Source of the DNA: an uncultured Porphyromonas sp.
Lineage (GTDB): Bacteria; Bacteroidota; Bacteroidia; Bacteroidales; Porphyromonadaceae
Length of the DNA: 22,938 nt
Assembly (NCBI GenBank): GCA_900546675.1
Contig: URDQ01000023.1
Coordinates: forward strand, 1-22,938
Direction of reading: 5' to 3'
Numbering within the stretch: the stretch's first letter is position 1; each line of letters starts with the position of its first letter. The notes below the pieces were generated by a model, which saw only the letters and a program-made list of their open reading frames with translations, had not been told where the DNA came from and did not search any database. The translations under genes were made by a program, and so were the position numbers. This document shows positions 1-8,572 of the stretch, piece by piece.

Positions 1-13
1 TATCAGAAGCTCG

Positions 14-1915
14 ATGAAACCAATTCAGTTGCATTTGATAGTTGAATCTACAGTTCGAGGTCTCGATAGGAGGTATACCATCGTAGACAGCTTCTCAGCT
101 TGGCTAAAAGTTTGGAGCGTAGAAGAGTGTCACTCCAAAATAATAGTACAGTCAAAGGCTATCAATAAACTATCTGAGAACGCTCAATCAGACAATGCTA
201 TAACGTACATCCGTTGCTCCAATGTCAACGAATTTCTTACGAAAGGGCTGGGATTAGATGTCAGCTTGATCCCATACAGCCTAAAGGAAGATGAATATTG
301 GCGTGGTCTAGCTAAGCGTATAAATATCAATGATGAGTTTACCCTAGATGCTTTTGTCAACGATTACTTTGGGATCAACAGCCTGAACGATCACAGAAGG
401 TTCATAGAGTTGTGGTTTAATACAGAAAAGACTTTCTCTCGGTGGTTGCTAATCTCATATTACTTAGCAAGAGTTGGTAAACCTGGATATCTTACAGATA
501 TTTTGTCAACACAGTCATTTAGAACCTCACAGTCACTGGTCTCTGCTCTTGTTTTGAAAGTGTTTGAAGCGGAAAATCATGAGAACTACTTAGAGGAACG
601 CTCTGAGATAATCCGCATTGTCAAGCAATGTGGGGTTAATCCACATAATAAGGTTGAGCAGGAGGTACGCAGGAAACTAGAAGAACTCGCTGAGCGATTT
701 GGATATCAAACTGCCCTACGATATAACGAAGGTTTTGCCCGATCTGAAAAAGAGTTGCTTATTGAATGGTTGGGGCATGGACACATACGCAAGTCTGACG
801 TTGAAGAAATCTTTCCAGAGTTGCAATCCTATATGGAGCACTGGGAATTATCTGAAGATACGTCTATTCAGTGGATTTGGAACTATATGGATTTGTATAA
901 GCAATGCAAGATTGCGAATTCATATAGTAGTGAGGTTCAGAGTATAATATCTGACAAAAATCAATCTTCGGCTTCGTTTAAGTCTTGGTACAACTCATTT
1001 AGTACGACTCGCACCAAATTAGCAAATAGGACTGATATCGATGCCTTCTATTGGATAGATGGGCTTGGCATTGATTGGATACCATTTATCATCAAGCAAA
1101 TTGACAACCTCAACGGAGACGGGATATATCTTAATGAAGTGCTGGTAGCTCGCTCTCTGCTCCCTACGACGACTGAGATCAACAAAGTAGATCTTCAACG
1201 ACTCGCAGGAGCAGAGCTGGGAAAAGAAGGAGACTTGGATAAATTTGCACATGAGTGTACTCGGTATCCTCAATATTTGGTGGAAGAAATGGAGCGTGTT
1301 GCATCAGCAATAAAGTCGATAGCCGAAAGATATGTAGGACAAAAGGTCGCAATCATATCAGATCATGGAATTTCTTATCTTTCGCAATTTTGTGAGGGTT
1401 ATAGGTTGGGTGGGGTGAAGACAAATCATCATGGAAGATGTGGAAGTAGAACTCTGCCTCAAACTATAGGTGACGGCAGGTTTATTGTCTTGGAAGATCG
1501 TCAGACTATTTGCGCTCTAAAGCATGAATCGTTAGAGGATAAAGTATCCGCTGGACGAGGTGTGCATGGTGGTTGCACGCCAGAGGAAGTTCTGGTTCCA
1601 ATAATCATACTATCACCTTATGAGCGAGCTATAGAATATGAGACTGATTTGATAACCCCCGAGCTCCTTGGTAATAATCCTGTGGTACGCTTCTCAATTA
1701 AAGGCCTTTCCAATATTGATGTCCCGAGAGTAGTCTACAACAACCGCAGTTATGGCTTAACTTCTCTTGGTGACAATGTTTATGAGACTTTACTCTCTTC
1801 TTTGGACTCAAAGGTCACTAAGATCGAAGTTTGTATTGGAAATGACTACCGCAAGGAATTTGATATTCAAGTGAATAGCGGAGCAGAAGAGGATGATGAC
1901 TTGTTTAGCTTCTAA
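14..1915 (+). CDS. pglZ: PglZ-domain protein, BREX type 4-like (5' end possibly outside window)
   Basis: A 633-residue protein of the alkaline-phosphatase-like PglZ family, a core part of BREX phage-defence systems. The metal-site motifs are visible: WIDGLGIDW at 347-355 (Asp349), ISDHG at 448-452 (Asp450, His451), and the family signature GRGVHGGCTPEEVLVP at 514-529 (His518). A helical region fills residues about 100-330, and a beta-rich C-terminal part (about 545-620) ends in an acidic tail. The next gene, 12 nt downstream, is a BrxL-type ATPase, which fits the pglZ-brxL order of type 4 BREX. The frame stays open to the left edge of the window, so the Met at 14 may not be the true start. 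PglZ domains also occur in PorX response regulators, but no receiver domain is present here. The gene is AT-rich and uses ATA and AGA codons freely, unlike the ribosomal genes. The family is certain; the BREX subtype is inferred. Confidence 0.85.
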   Translation: MKPIQLHLIVESTVRGLDRRYTIVDSFSAWLKVWSVEECHSKIIVQSKAINKLSENAQSDNAITYIRCSNVNEFLTKGLGLDVSLIPYSLKEDEYWRGLAKRININDEFTLDAFVNDYFGINSLNDHRRFIELWFNTEKTFSRWLLISYYLARVGKPGYLTDILSTQSFRTSQSLVSALVLKVFEAENHENYLEERSEIIRIVKQCGVNPHNKVEQEVRRKLEELAERFGYQTALRYNEGFARSEKELLIEWLGHGHIRKSDVEEIFPELQSYMEHWELSEDTSIQWIWNYMDLYKQCKIANSYSSEVQSIISDKNQSSASFKSWYNSFSTTRTKLANRTDIDAFYWIDGLGIDWIPFIIKQIDNLNGDGIYLNEVLVARSLLPTTTEINKVDLQRLAGAELGKEGDLDKFAHECTRYPQYLVEEMERVASAIKSIAERYVGQKVAIISDHGISYLSQFCEGYRLGGVKTNHHGRCGSRTLPQTIGDGRFIVLEDRQTICALKHESLEDKVSAGRGVHGGCTPEEVLVPIIILSPYERAIEYETDLITPELLGNNPVVRFSIKGLSNIDVPRVVYNNRSYGLTSLGDNVYETLLSSLDSKVTKIEVCIGNDYRKEFDIQVNSGAEEDDDLFSF

Positions 1916-1927
1916 CAAACGATTGCT

Positions 1928-3364
1928 ATGGAAAATCTAACAAAAAAGATACGTCAAGCTTTTGGACCCCAGACTATTTACAAGGATGCCACAGAAACCT
2001 CCTCTCTTTTTGCTGGACGCAATCTGCCTTCTTTTGTAAAAGACTTTTTGGTGAAGAAGTATATAAACGATGAGGGAGTCATAGATAAAAGAGGGCTTAC
2101 AGCGTTTCTAGAAAAAGTTATACCGATAAAAACGTCGGAAGTAAAGGATCGACTTGGAAGTGGCGAGGAACTCGTTTTGCTAACACGATTTGAAGTCTAT
2201 ATTGACTTGGTAAAGGGTGTTAGGCGCTTCGGAATTCCCGATATGGGGATTAAGTTGCGTGAGGGAATAATCCCAGATTACGTTTACAATAAACATAACG
2301 GGGAGCTTGTAGATGGAGAGAAGTGGGGAATTATCAAGATTTGTGTGATGCCTGACGATGATGGCAAGAAGAATCATGTTGAGATGCTTGACTTCAAGCC
2401 TTTTAAGCCATACAAATCTATTGATATGACATTCTACCGTGACGCAAGAAAGCAATTTACTACAGAAGAGTGGATTGACTTCTTGTTATCTGCTATGGAG
2501 TATAACGCTGAGGGCTTTTCGAATATGAAAGAAAAGACAGAGTTCCTCACACGTCTACTCATCTTTGTAGAGCCAAGATTAAATGTCATAGAGTTAGCTC
2601 CAAAAGGCACAGGTAAGTCATATGTGTTTGGTAATCTATCAAAGTATGGCTGGCTGGTAAGTGGAGGTAAAGTAACAAGAGCCAAACTCTTCTATGATAA
2701 GCAAAGGCAACAAACAGGCATCTTCAAGAATCATGACTTCATTGCATTTGACGAGATTCAAACTATCGTTTTCCAGGAGCGTTCAGAAATTCAAGCAGCC
2801 CTTAAGTCATATCTAGAGCAAGGAAAAACGACGATTGATAACTTTGCATTCATCTCGGACTGTGGGTTAATGTTGATGGGGAATATTGATCTTGGCGATA
2901 ACAGAAGACCTATTTCTCGAAGGTACTTTGACAAACTTCCTGAGAGCTTTAGAGAGTCTGCTTTGTTAGATAGATTTCATTGCTTTATTGAAGGGTGGTA
3001 TCTGCCTCGCATCAACAAACAGATGATATTTACTGGCTGGACTGTAAATGTGGAGTACTTCTCAGAGGTTCTCCACACACTACGTACACAAAATATATAT
3101 AGTCAGCTATTTGATGAGCTGATTGGTTATGAAAAGCAAGCGGACAATCGTGACTTCAATGCTGTTAAACGGACTACTGTAGCTTCTATGAAGCTCTTGT
3201 TTCCACATTGGACATCTGCAGAGCAAGTTAACCGTGCAGAGCTGGATAGGTTCTGTTTGCAGCCTGCTATTTATCGGAGAGGCATCATCAAAGAGCAATG
3301 TCATAATATAGATCCCGAGTTCGACACGCAAATGCCTCACTTTTGGGTGAAGGGTGAAGATTGA
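1928..3364 (+). CDS. brxL: Short BrxL-type AAA+ ATPase (BREX Lon-like protein without protease domain)
   Basis: A 478-residue protein of the BREX Lon-like BrxL family. An AAA+ core is readable: Walker A APKGTGKSY at 224-232, Walker B FIAFDE at 271-276, a sensor-like MGNID at 317-321, and a probable arginine finger in ALLDRF at 345-350 (Arg349). The N-terminal 200 residues resemble the BrxL DNA-binding/assembly region. The protein ends at 478 and has no C-terminal Lon (S16) protease domain, which the long BrxL form of about 680 residues carries. A separate short family of about 470 residues exists (TIGR02688 from memory), so this is probably full length rather than truncated. It starts 12 nt after pglZ and must be co-transcribed with it. 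Long BrxL proteins form DNA-binding ATPase barrels needed for phage restriction; the same role here is inferred. The gene is AT-rich, like its partner. Confidence 0.87.
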   Translation: MENLTKKIRQAFGPQTIYKDATETSSLFAGRNLPSFVKDFLVKKYINDEGVIDKRGLTAFLEKVIPIKTSEVKDRLGSGEELVLLTRFEVYIDLVKGVRRFGIPDMGIKLREGIIPDYVYNKHNGELVDGEKWGIIKICVMPDDDGKKNHVEMLDFKPFKPYKSIDMTFYRDARKQFTTEEWIDFLLSAMEYNAEGFSNMKEKTEFLTRLLIFVEPRLNVIELAPKGTGKSYVFGNLSKYGWLVSGGKVTRAKLFYDKQRQQTGIFKNHDFIAFDEIQTIVFQERSEIQAALKSYLEQGKTTIDNFAFISDCGLMLMGNIDLGDNRRPISRRYFDKLPESFRESALLDRFHCFIEGWYLPRINKQMIFTGWTVNVEYFSEVLHTLRTQNIYSQLFDELIGYEKQADNRDFNAVKRTTVASMKLLFPHWTSAEQVNRAELDRFCLQPAIYRRGIIKEQCHNIDPEFDTQMPHFWVKGED

Positions 3365-3392
3365 GAGACGTAGCTACTGCCGAGTCCTATCG

Positions 3393-3419
3393 TCTTCCCT
3401 CTAACCTCTTCCCTCTAAC
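3393..3419. repeat. Short tandem repeat, 13-nt unit with 14-nt period
   Basis: The unit TCTTCCCTCTAAC occurs at 3393-3405 and again at 3407-3419. A decayed third copy (TTCTAATCTCT) follows from 3420. The repeat lies in the non-coding strip between the BREX-like pair and the rpsL promoter, where two regions of different base composition meet. Pyrimidine-rich intergenic repeats of this style are familiar in Bacteroidales genomes. No function can be assigned. Confidence 0.7.
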
Positions 3420-3437
3420 TTCTAATCTCTGCGCCCG

Positions 3438-3468
3438 CTTGTCAGGTCGAAAAGTTTTTGTACCTTTG
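3438..3468 (+). promoter_or_regulatory. Bacteroidota-type promoter for rpsL
   Basis: A -7 element TACCTTTG at 3461-3468 matches TAnnTTTG exactly. A -33 element CTTG lies at 3438-3441 with 19 nt between, the preferred spacing for the Bacteroidota primary sigma factor. Transcription should begin near 3475, giving a leader of about 115 nt before rpsL. No hairpin that looks like a terminator lies between brxL and this promoter, so read-through from the BREX-like genes is possible. Confidence 0.75.
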
Positions 3469-3470
3469 TC

Positions 3471-3538
3471 CCCGCTATACCTACTGTGGGTAGCTGTGAT
3501 GTGCGACTTGGTCGTATCTGCAGCGTCTTATAGCAGGG
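3471..3538 (+). promoter_or_regulatory. Structured 5' leader of rpsL
   Basis: Just after the predicted start of transcription the sequence can fold into one extended imperfect hairpin. The outer stem is CCCGCTATA (3471-3479) with TATAGC-A-GGG (3529-3538, one bulged A). A middle stem pairs GCTG (3493-3496) with CAGC (3521-3524). The tip pairs TGCGAC (3502-3507) with GTCGTA (3511-3516) around a TTG loop. This is a candidate translation-control leader for the str genes. The pairing is seen; the function is inferred. Confidence 0.4.
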
Positions 3539-3588
3539 TAGCAAGAGAATCATATTTGTAAATCAAGAATTAAGTAAACGAGAAGTTA

Positions 3589-3966
3589 ATGCCTACTATC
3601 CAACAGTTAGTAAGAAAGGGACGAGAGACCTTTGAGGAAAAAGGTAAGTCTCCAGCCTTGGGTTCATGCCCACAGCGTCGTGGCGTTTGTGTCCGCGTTT
3701 ACACAACCACCCCTAAGAAGCCAAACTCGGCTATGCGTAAGGTGGCTCGTGTACGTCTGACCAACGGCAAGGAGGTGAACGCCTACATCCCTGGTGAGGG
3801 TCACAACCTTCAGGAGCATAGTATCGTCTTGGTGCGTGGCGGTCGTGTCAAGGACCTGCCTGGTGTACGCTACCATATCGTGCGTGGAGCACTCGATACA
3901 GCTGGTGTCGATGGTCGTCGCCAGCGTCGCTCTAAGTACGGAGCTAAGCGTCCTAAGGCGAAGTAA
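3589..3966 (+). CDS. rpsL: 30S ribosomal protein S12
   Basis: S12 (125 residues, normal length) sits at the decoding centre of the 30S subunit. The near-invariant stretch [10 protein letters not shown] (42-51) and the block [10 protein letters not shown] (69-78) are intact. Lys43 and Lys88, the two positions where streptomycin-resistance changes usually arise, are both wild type, so this copy predicts no S12-based resistance. Asp89, in VKDLPGV, is the residue methylthiolated by RimO in bacteria that carry that enzyme. This is the first gene of the str part of the supercluster and follows a clear promoter and a leader of about 115 nt. The start is chosen by alignment to the family; the upstream bases are A-rich, with no Shine-Dalgarno motif. 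Confidence 0.98.
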   Translation: MPTIQQLVRKGRETFEEKGKSPALGSCPQRRGVCVRVYTTTPKKPNSAMRKVARVRLTNGKEVNAYIPGEGHNLQEHSIVLVRGGRVKDLPGVRYHIVRGALDTAGVDGRRQRRSKYGAKRPKAK

Positions 3967-4337
3967 ACTAGTCGCCTAGATTGAGATGCCGTGGCGAGGT
4001 GCTGGATGGCCTACTGTCCCCCTCGGCCTATTACTCCCCCCTAGTGGGCGAGTATACTATACAATAGGTACATCAGCGAGTACCTCTCCCCACAGAAAAA
4101 TCTATCTACACTCCTTGTCGTAGTGCGTCCGAGCTCTCTAAGTCGTGCACCTCTTACGCAGGAGTGCAATCTAAATCTAGTAACCACATTTGTTCCCGTG
4201 GTTCTATTTGGATAAGCTAATCCTTGTAGATCAAGGATAGGTTGAGTAAATGCTCCAGAGGGGGCGTTGAAGACAACAAATCGTAATGATGGCAACCCAA
4301 ATAAGACGACGAGACAATAGTATAATATCACGAAACA
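3967..4337 (+). promoter_or_regulatory. 371-nt untranslated gap before rpsG; candidate S7-responsive leader
   Basis: No convincing gene lies here. The gap is far longer than the 1-45 nt found between most neighbouring genes, and longer than the roughly 100-nt rpsL-rpsG interval of E. coli to which S7 binds. Two hairpins are visible: AACCAC (4182-4187) with GTGGTT (4198-4203), and a perfect 7-bp stem ATCCTTG (4220-4226) with CAAGGAT (4232-4238) around TAGAT. A small GTTG-AAGA-CAAC hairpin lies at 4266-4277. No TAnnTTTG promoter was found; TCTATTTG at 4203-4210 is one base off and lacks a -33 partner. A regulatory role is inferred from position and folding. Confidence 0.4.
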
Positions 4338-4814
4338 ATGAGAAAGGCTAAGCCTAAAAAGAGGCAGGTACTGCCCGATCCCGTATTTGGAGATCGTCAG
4401 GTCACAAAGTTTGTGAACCACCTCATGTATGATGGCAAGAAGAGTCTTGCATATAGCATCTTCTACAAGGCCCTTGATATCGTCAAGGATAAGATGTCGC
4501 AGGAGGAGAAGAGCGCCCTAGAGATCTGGAAGGCAGCTCTCGATAATGTAACCCCCCACGTGGAGGTCAAGTCTCGTCGTATCGGAGGAGCAACCTTCCA
4601 AGTGCCGACAGAGATACGTCCAGAGCGTAGGGAGTCTATCTCCATGAAGAATCTGATCATCTTCGCGCGCAAGCGTGGTGGTAAGACGATGGCTGACAAG
4701 CTTGCAGCAGAGATCATGGATGCTTACAACAGTCAGGGTGGTGCGTTCAAGCGTAAGGAGGACGTACATCGTATGGCTGAGGCCAACCGTGCTTTCGCAC
4801 ACTTCCGCTTCTAA
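4338..4814 (+). CDS. rpsG: 30S ribosomal protein S7
   Basis: S7 (158 residues) is a primary 16S rRNA-binding protein that nucleates assembly of the 30S head and lines the E-site/mRNA exit. The N-terminal basic arm ([15 protein letters not shown]) and the helical core with the motif [16 protein letters not shown] are typical; the C-terminus [19 protein letters not shown] also matches the family. In E. coli, S7 represses its own operon by binding the rpsL-rpsG interval. The 371-nt gap directly upstream here makes the same kind of control plausible. fusA follows after 21 nt, so the two are presumably translated from one message. The start is fixed by the conserved N-terminus. Confidence 0.98.
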   Translation: MRKAKPKKRQVLPDPVFGDRQVTKFVNHLMYDGKKSLAYSIFYKALDIVKDKMSQEEKSALEIWKAALDNVTPHVEVKSRRIGGATFQVPTEIRPERRESISMKNLIIFARKRGGKTMADKLAAEIMDAYNSQGGAFKRKEDVHRMAEANRAFAHFRF

Positions 4815-4835
4815 CCTACACTAACCATAAAATCT

Positions 4836-6959
4836 ATGTCTGCAAATCATTCTAAGCTCGAGCAAACTCGTAATATCGGCATCATGGCACACATTGATGC
4901 TGGTAAGACGACGACCTCTGAGCGCATTCTCTTCTACACCGGACTAACACACAAGATCGGAGAGGTACATGATGGTGCCGCTACGATGGACTGGATGGAG
5001 CAGGAGCAGGAGCGTGGTATCACGATCACCTCTGCTGCGACTACGACCTTCTGGACCTACGATGACAAGAAGTATAAGATTAACCTGATCGACACCCCGG
5101 GACACGTTGACTTTACTGTCGAGGTAGAGCGTTCACTCCGTGTCCTCGATGGGGCTGTTGCTACTTTTTGTGCCGTGGGCGGTGTACAGCCTCAGAGTGA
5201 GACTGTATGGCGTCAGGCTGATAAGTACAAGGTGCCTCGCATCGCATACATTAATAAGATGGACCGCTCGGGCGCAAACTTCTACGAGGTGCAGCGTCAG
5301 ATGGTTGATATGCTCGGAGCTAAGGCCTGTCCTATCCAAATCCCAGTAGGGGAGGAGGACTCTTTCAAGGGGGTTGTCGACTTGATAACCATGAAGGCTA
5401 TCATCTGGCATGATGAGACCATGGGCGCTGAGTACGAGATTGATGAGATCCCTGACAATCTCCGCGCCGATGCTGAGGAGTGGAGAGATAAGCTCCTAGA
5501 GACGCTCGCAGAGACTGACGAGGCTCTGATGGAGAAGTACTTTGACGATCCCTCTACGATCACAGAGGACGAGATCCGTACAGCTATTCGCAAGGCTACA
5601 CTAGCGATGGAGATCTTCCCGATGCTATGTGGCTCTTCATTTAAGAATAAGGGCGTACAGACACTTCTAGATGCTGTCTGTGCTTATCTACCTAGTCCTA
5701 TGGACACACCAGAGGTAGTAGGTCATGCGCTAGACTCTGACAAGGAGGAGGTGCGTGAGGTCGATCCCGATGCGCCTATGAGTGCACTCGCCTTTAAGAT
5801 CGCTACTGATCCCTTCGTAGGTCGTCTATGTTTCTTCCGCGTGTATAGTGGTCACATTGACGCTGGTAGCTACGTCTTTAACTCACGCTCTGGCAAGAAG
5901 GAGCGTATCTCACGTCTCTTCCAGATGCACTCTAATCACCAGAACCCGATGGAGTCTATCGGTACGGGTGATATCGGTGCTGGCGTAGGCTTCAAGGATA
6001 TTCGTACCGGTGACACGCTCTGCGATGAGAATGCACCGCTTATACTGGAGTCTATCGACTTCCCCGATCCAGTGATCGGTATTGCTGTGGAGCCTAAGAC
6101 GCAGAAGGATCTGGATCGTCTCGGTGTCGGGCTGGCTAAGCTCGCTGAGGAGGATCCAACATTTGTCGTCAAGACCAATGAGGAGACGGGTCAGACCGTC
6201 ATCAGCGGTATGGGTGAGCTACACCTAGACATCATTATAGACCGACTGAAGCGTGAGTTCAAGGTCGAGTGCAACCAGGGTCAGCCACAGGTGGCTTACA
6301 AGGAGGCTGTCACTCAGACTGTCGATCTACGCGAGGTATACAAGAAGCAGTCAGGTGGTCGTGGTAAGTTTGCTGATATCATCATCAAGTTTGGTCCAGC
6401 AGATGAGGACTTCGAAGGCGCTCTACAGTTTGTCGATGAAGTCAAGGGTGGTAACGTCCCGAAGGAGTTTATCCCCTCCGTCCAGAAGGGCTTTGAGAAG
6501 GCTATGAAGAGTGGTGTCCTAGCCGGCTATCCTCTAGATAGTCTCAAGGTGACACTCGTGGATGGATCTTTCCACCCCGTAGACTCAGATCAGCTCTCCT
6601 TTGAGGTAGCAGCTATGATGGCCTTTAAGGAGGCTTCTGAAAAGGCTACCCCCGTCCTTATGGAGCCTATTATGCAGCTTGAGGTGGTTACACCTGAGGA
6701 GAACATGGGTGACGTGATCGGCGACCTTAATAAGCGTCGTGGTCAGGTTGAGGGCTCAGAGCTCAACCGCTCTGGTGCTCAGGTCATCAAGGCTAAGGTG
6801 CCTATGAGCGAAATGTTTGGCTACGTCACAGCCCTACGTACGATCACGAGTGGTCGTGCCTCAAGTACGATGAGCTTCTCACACTATGCAGAGGTCTCCT
6901 CGTCAATAGCTAAGAAGATCCTTGAGGAACTCAATGGTCGCGTTGATTTGATAAAGTAA
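4836..6959 (+). CDS. fusA: Elongation factor G
   Basis: EF-G (707 residues, full length) is the ribosomal translocase GTPase. The G-domain motifs are intact: P-loop AHIDAGKTT at 18-26, switch I RGITI at 60-64, DTPGHVD at 86-92 and NKMD at 140-143. They are followed by domain II, then domains III-V with the conserved [18 protein letters not shown] region and a C-terminal [12 protein letters not shown] segment. The length and motifs match canonical EF-G rather than the ribosome-recycling or tetracycline-protection paralogues, and its place in the str cluster supports this. The usual proteobacterial downstream partner tuf is absent; rpsJ begins after 18 nt instead, as in other Bacteroidota. Confidence 0.98.
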   Translation: MSANHSKLEQTRNIGIMAHIDAGKTTTSERILFYTGLTHKIGEVHDGAATMDWMEQEQERGITITSAATTTFWTYDDKKYKINLIDTPGHVDFTVEVERSLRVLDGAVATFCAVGGVQPQSETVWRQADKYKVPRIAYINKMDRSGANFYEVQRQMVDMLGAKACPIQIPVGEEDSFKGVVDLITMKAIIWHDETMGAEYEIDEIPDNLRADAEEWRDKLLETLAETDEALMEKYFDDPSTITEDEIRTAIRKATLAMEIFPMLCGSSFKNKGVQTLLDAVCAYLPSPMDTPEVVGHALDSDKEEVREVDPDAPMSALAFKIATDPFVGRLCFFRVYSGHIDAGSYVFNSRSGKKERISRLFQMHSNHQNPMESIGTGDIGAGVGFKDIRTGDTLCDENAPLILESIDFPDPVIGIAVEPKTQKDLDRLGVGLAKLAEEDPTFVVKTNEETGQTVISGMGELHLDIIIDRLKREFKVECNQGQPQVAYKEAVTQTVDLREVYKKQSGGRGKFADIIIKFGPADEDFEGALQFVDEVKGGNVPKEFIPSVQKGFEKAMKSGVLAGYPLDSLKVTLVDGSFHPVDSDQLSFEVAAMMAFKEASEKATPVLMEPIMQLEVVTPEENMGDVIGDLNKRRGQVEGSELNRSGAQVIKAKVPMSEMFGYVTALRTITSGRASSTMSFSHYAEVSSSIAKKILEELNGRVDLIK

Positions 6960-6977
6960 TAATCTCACAATATAGTA

Positions 6978-7283
6978 ATGAGCCAAAAGATCAGAATCAA
7001 GCTGAGGTCTTACGACCATATGCTCGTAGACAAGTCTGCCGAGAAGATCGTCACGGCCGTACAGAATACTAATGCGCTGGTCAGTGGTCCTATACCACTG
7101 CCCACGCATAAGCGTATCTTTACGGTGAACCGCTCCACCTTCGTCAATAAGAAGAGTCGTGAGCAGTTTGAGCTAAATGCTCACAAGCGTCTGATCGACA
7201 TCTACAACGCCTCAGCACCTACGATTGATGCGCTGATGAAGCTGGAGATGCCCAGTGGCGTAGACATCGAAATTAAGTATTAA
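6978..7283 (+). CDS. rpsJ: 30S ribosomal protein S10
   Basis: S10 (101 residues) is part of the 30S head and doubles as NusE in transcription antitermination and transcription-translation coupling. The conserved loop region [20 protein letters not shown] and the C-terminal [21 protein letters not shown] are readable. In E. coli, S10 begins its own operon behind a long L4-responsive leader. Here it lies only 18 nt after fusA, so no separate S10-operon leader exists and L4-mediated attenuation of the E. coli type is not supported. rplC follows after 21 nt. Confidence 0.98.
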   Translation: MSQKIRIKLRSYDHMLVDKSAEKIVTAVQNTNALVSGPIPLPTHKRIFTVNRSTFVNKKSREQFELNAHKRLIDIYNASAPTIDALMKLEMPSGVDIEIKY

Positions 7284-7304
7284 CCAGAGTAATCAACTAC
7301 AGAA

Positions 7305-7922
7305 ATGCCAGGATTATTAGGAAAGAAAATCGGAATGACTTCCGTATTCAGTGCCGAGGGCGTTAATGTGCCATGCACTGTCATCGAAGTAGGTCCTTGT
7401 GTAGTGACTCAAGTAAAGACTGCTGACCGCGATGGGTATGAAGCGATCCAGCTGGGCTTTCAGGATGCTAAAGACAAGCATACGACACGCCCAATGCAGG
7501 GACACTTCAAGGCAGCTGGAGTAACTAACAAGCGCCACTTGGCCGAGTTCATGGGCTTTGGATCAGATTACAAGCTCGGTGATGAGATCACCGTAGAGCT
7601 CTTCAACGACACCCACTATGTGGATGTACACGGAACGAGCAAGGGTAAGGGATTCCAAGGCGTAGTCAAGCGTCACGGATTCGGCGGTGTCGGTCAATCG
7701 ACACACGGTCAGGATGACCGTCTACGTGCGCCCGGTGCTGTCGGTGCCTGCTCTTACCCTGCAAAGGTCTTCAAGGGTACACGCATGGCCGGACAGATGG
7801 GCAACAAGCGCGTCACGGTACAAAACCTCGAAGTGATCAAAGTAATGCCCGAGCACAATATCCTCGTACTCAAGGGTAGTGTGCCTGGAGCTAAGGGTTC
7901 AATCATAGCAATAGAGAAGTAA
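7305..7922 (+). CDS. rplC: 50S ribosomal protein L3
   Basis: L3 (205 residues) is a primary 23S rRNA binder whose long loop reaches the peptidyl-transferase centre. The family signature is visible as [19 protein letters not shown] (110-128). The loop-tip motif MAGQMG (161-166) contains the glutamine that PrmB methylates in species with that enzyme. The protein begins with the short bacterial N-terminus [12 protein letters not shown]. The stop codon TAA overlaps the ATG of rplD by one base (TAATG at 7920-7924), which indicates translational coupling of L3 and L4. Confidence 0.98.
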   Translation: MPGLLGKKIGMTSVFSAEGVNVPCTVIEVGPCVVTQVKTADRDGYEAIQLGFQDAKDKHTTRPMQGHFKAAGVTNKRHLAEFMGFGSDYKLGDEITVELFNDTHYVDVHGTSKGKGFQGVVKRHGFGGVGQSTHGQDDRLRAPGAVGACSYPAKVFKGTRMAGQMGNKRVTVQNLEVIKVMPEHNILVLKGSVPGAKGSIIAIEK

Positions 7923-8545
7923 TGGAACTATCAATCTACAATATACAAGGTGAAGATACGGGACGTAAGATAGCCTTGGAGAGCTCCGTCTTTGGTATAG
8001 AGCCCAATGATCACGCTATCTATCTAACCGTCAAGCAGTACCGCGCTAATCAGCGTCAGGGTACGCATAAAGCCAAGGAGCGTAGCGAGATGAGTGGATC
8101 TACACGCAAGCTATTCCGCCAGAAAGGTACGGGTGGCGCTCGCCGTGGTGATATCAACTCTAACATCCTACGTGGTGGTGCTCGCGTCTTCGGACCTCGT
8201 CCACGTAGCTACAGCTTTAAGCTCAACAAGAAGCTCCGCCAGCTAGCACGTCGCAGTGCACTCACCTACAAGGCTCAGGACAACCAGATCATGGTATTGG
8301 ATCAGCTCTCCTTTGAGGCTCCCAAGACCAAGTCTTTTGTGAGTATGGCAAAGGCTCTCAACGTAGATGGTCAGAAGACTCTCTACGTAGTCTCACAGAT
8401 AGAGGATACCGTAGCACTCAGTGCTCGCAATATCCCTGGTGTCAGCATCGTACGTGCTCAAGATCTCAATACTTATTGTGTGCTGGATTGTCGCAAGATA
8501 GTCTTCACAGAGGATGCTCTAGCACAGGTCAATGAGATGTTTTAA
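7922..8545 (+). CDS. rplD: 50S ribosomal protein L4
   Basis: L4 (207 residues) binds 23S rRNA domain I early in assembly and sends an extended loop into the peptide exit tunnel. The basic tunnel-loop region [20 protein letters not shown] and the neighbouring [11 protein letters not shown] are intact; changes around the KGTGGAR segment are the usual source of L4-type macrolide resistance, and none is evident. Translation start overlaps the rplC stop by one base. L4 represses the S10 operon in E. coli, but the leader that it binds there has no counterpart upstream of rpsJ here. Confidence 0.98.
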   Translation: MELSIYNIQGEDTGRKIALESSVFGIEPNDHAIYLTVKQYRANQRQGTHKAKERSEMSGSTRKLFRQKGTGGARRGDINSNILRGGARVFGPRPRSYSFKLNKKLRQLARRSALTYKAQDNQIMVLDQLSFEAPKTKSFVSMAKALNVDGQKTLYVVSQIEDTVALSARNIPGVSIVRAQDLNTYCVLDCRKIVFTEDALAQVNEMF

Positions 8546-8572
8546 GTCGAAACACACTAGTAGAGCATTGAT

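Noticed and set aside
14..1915. PorX-type response regulator (a PglZ-domain protein known in Porphyromonas)
   Set aside because: No receiver domain is present at the N-terminus, and the adjacent BrxL ATPase points to BREX.
3361..3561. 66-codon open frame with a TTG start between brxL and rpsL
   Set aside because: It covers the tandem repeat and the promoter, has no recognisable protein features, and starts inside the brxL stop region.
4203..4210. TCTATTTG as a promoter for rpsG
   Set aside because: It lacks the invariant A at the second position and has no -33 element at the right spacing.
4041..4421. 126-codon open frame on the minus strand across the rpsL-rpsG gap
   Set aside because: It runs 84 nt into rpsG, has no family resemblance, and its composition looks like chance; the gap is better explained as leader RNA.
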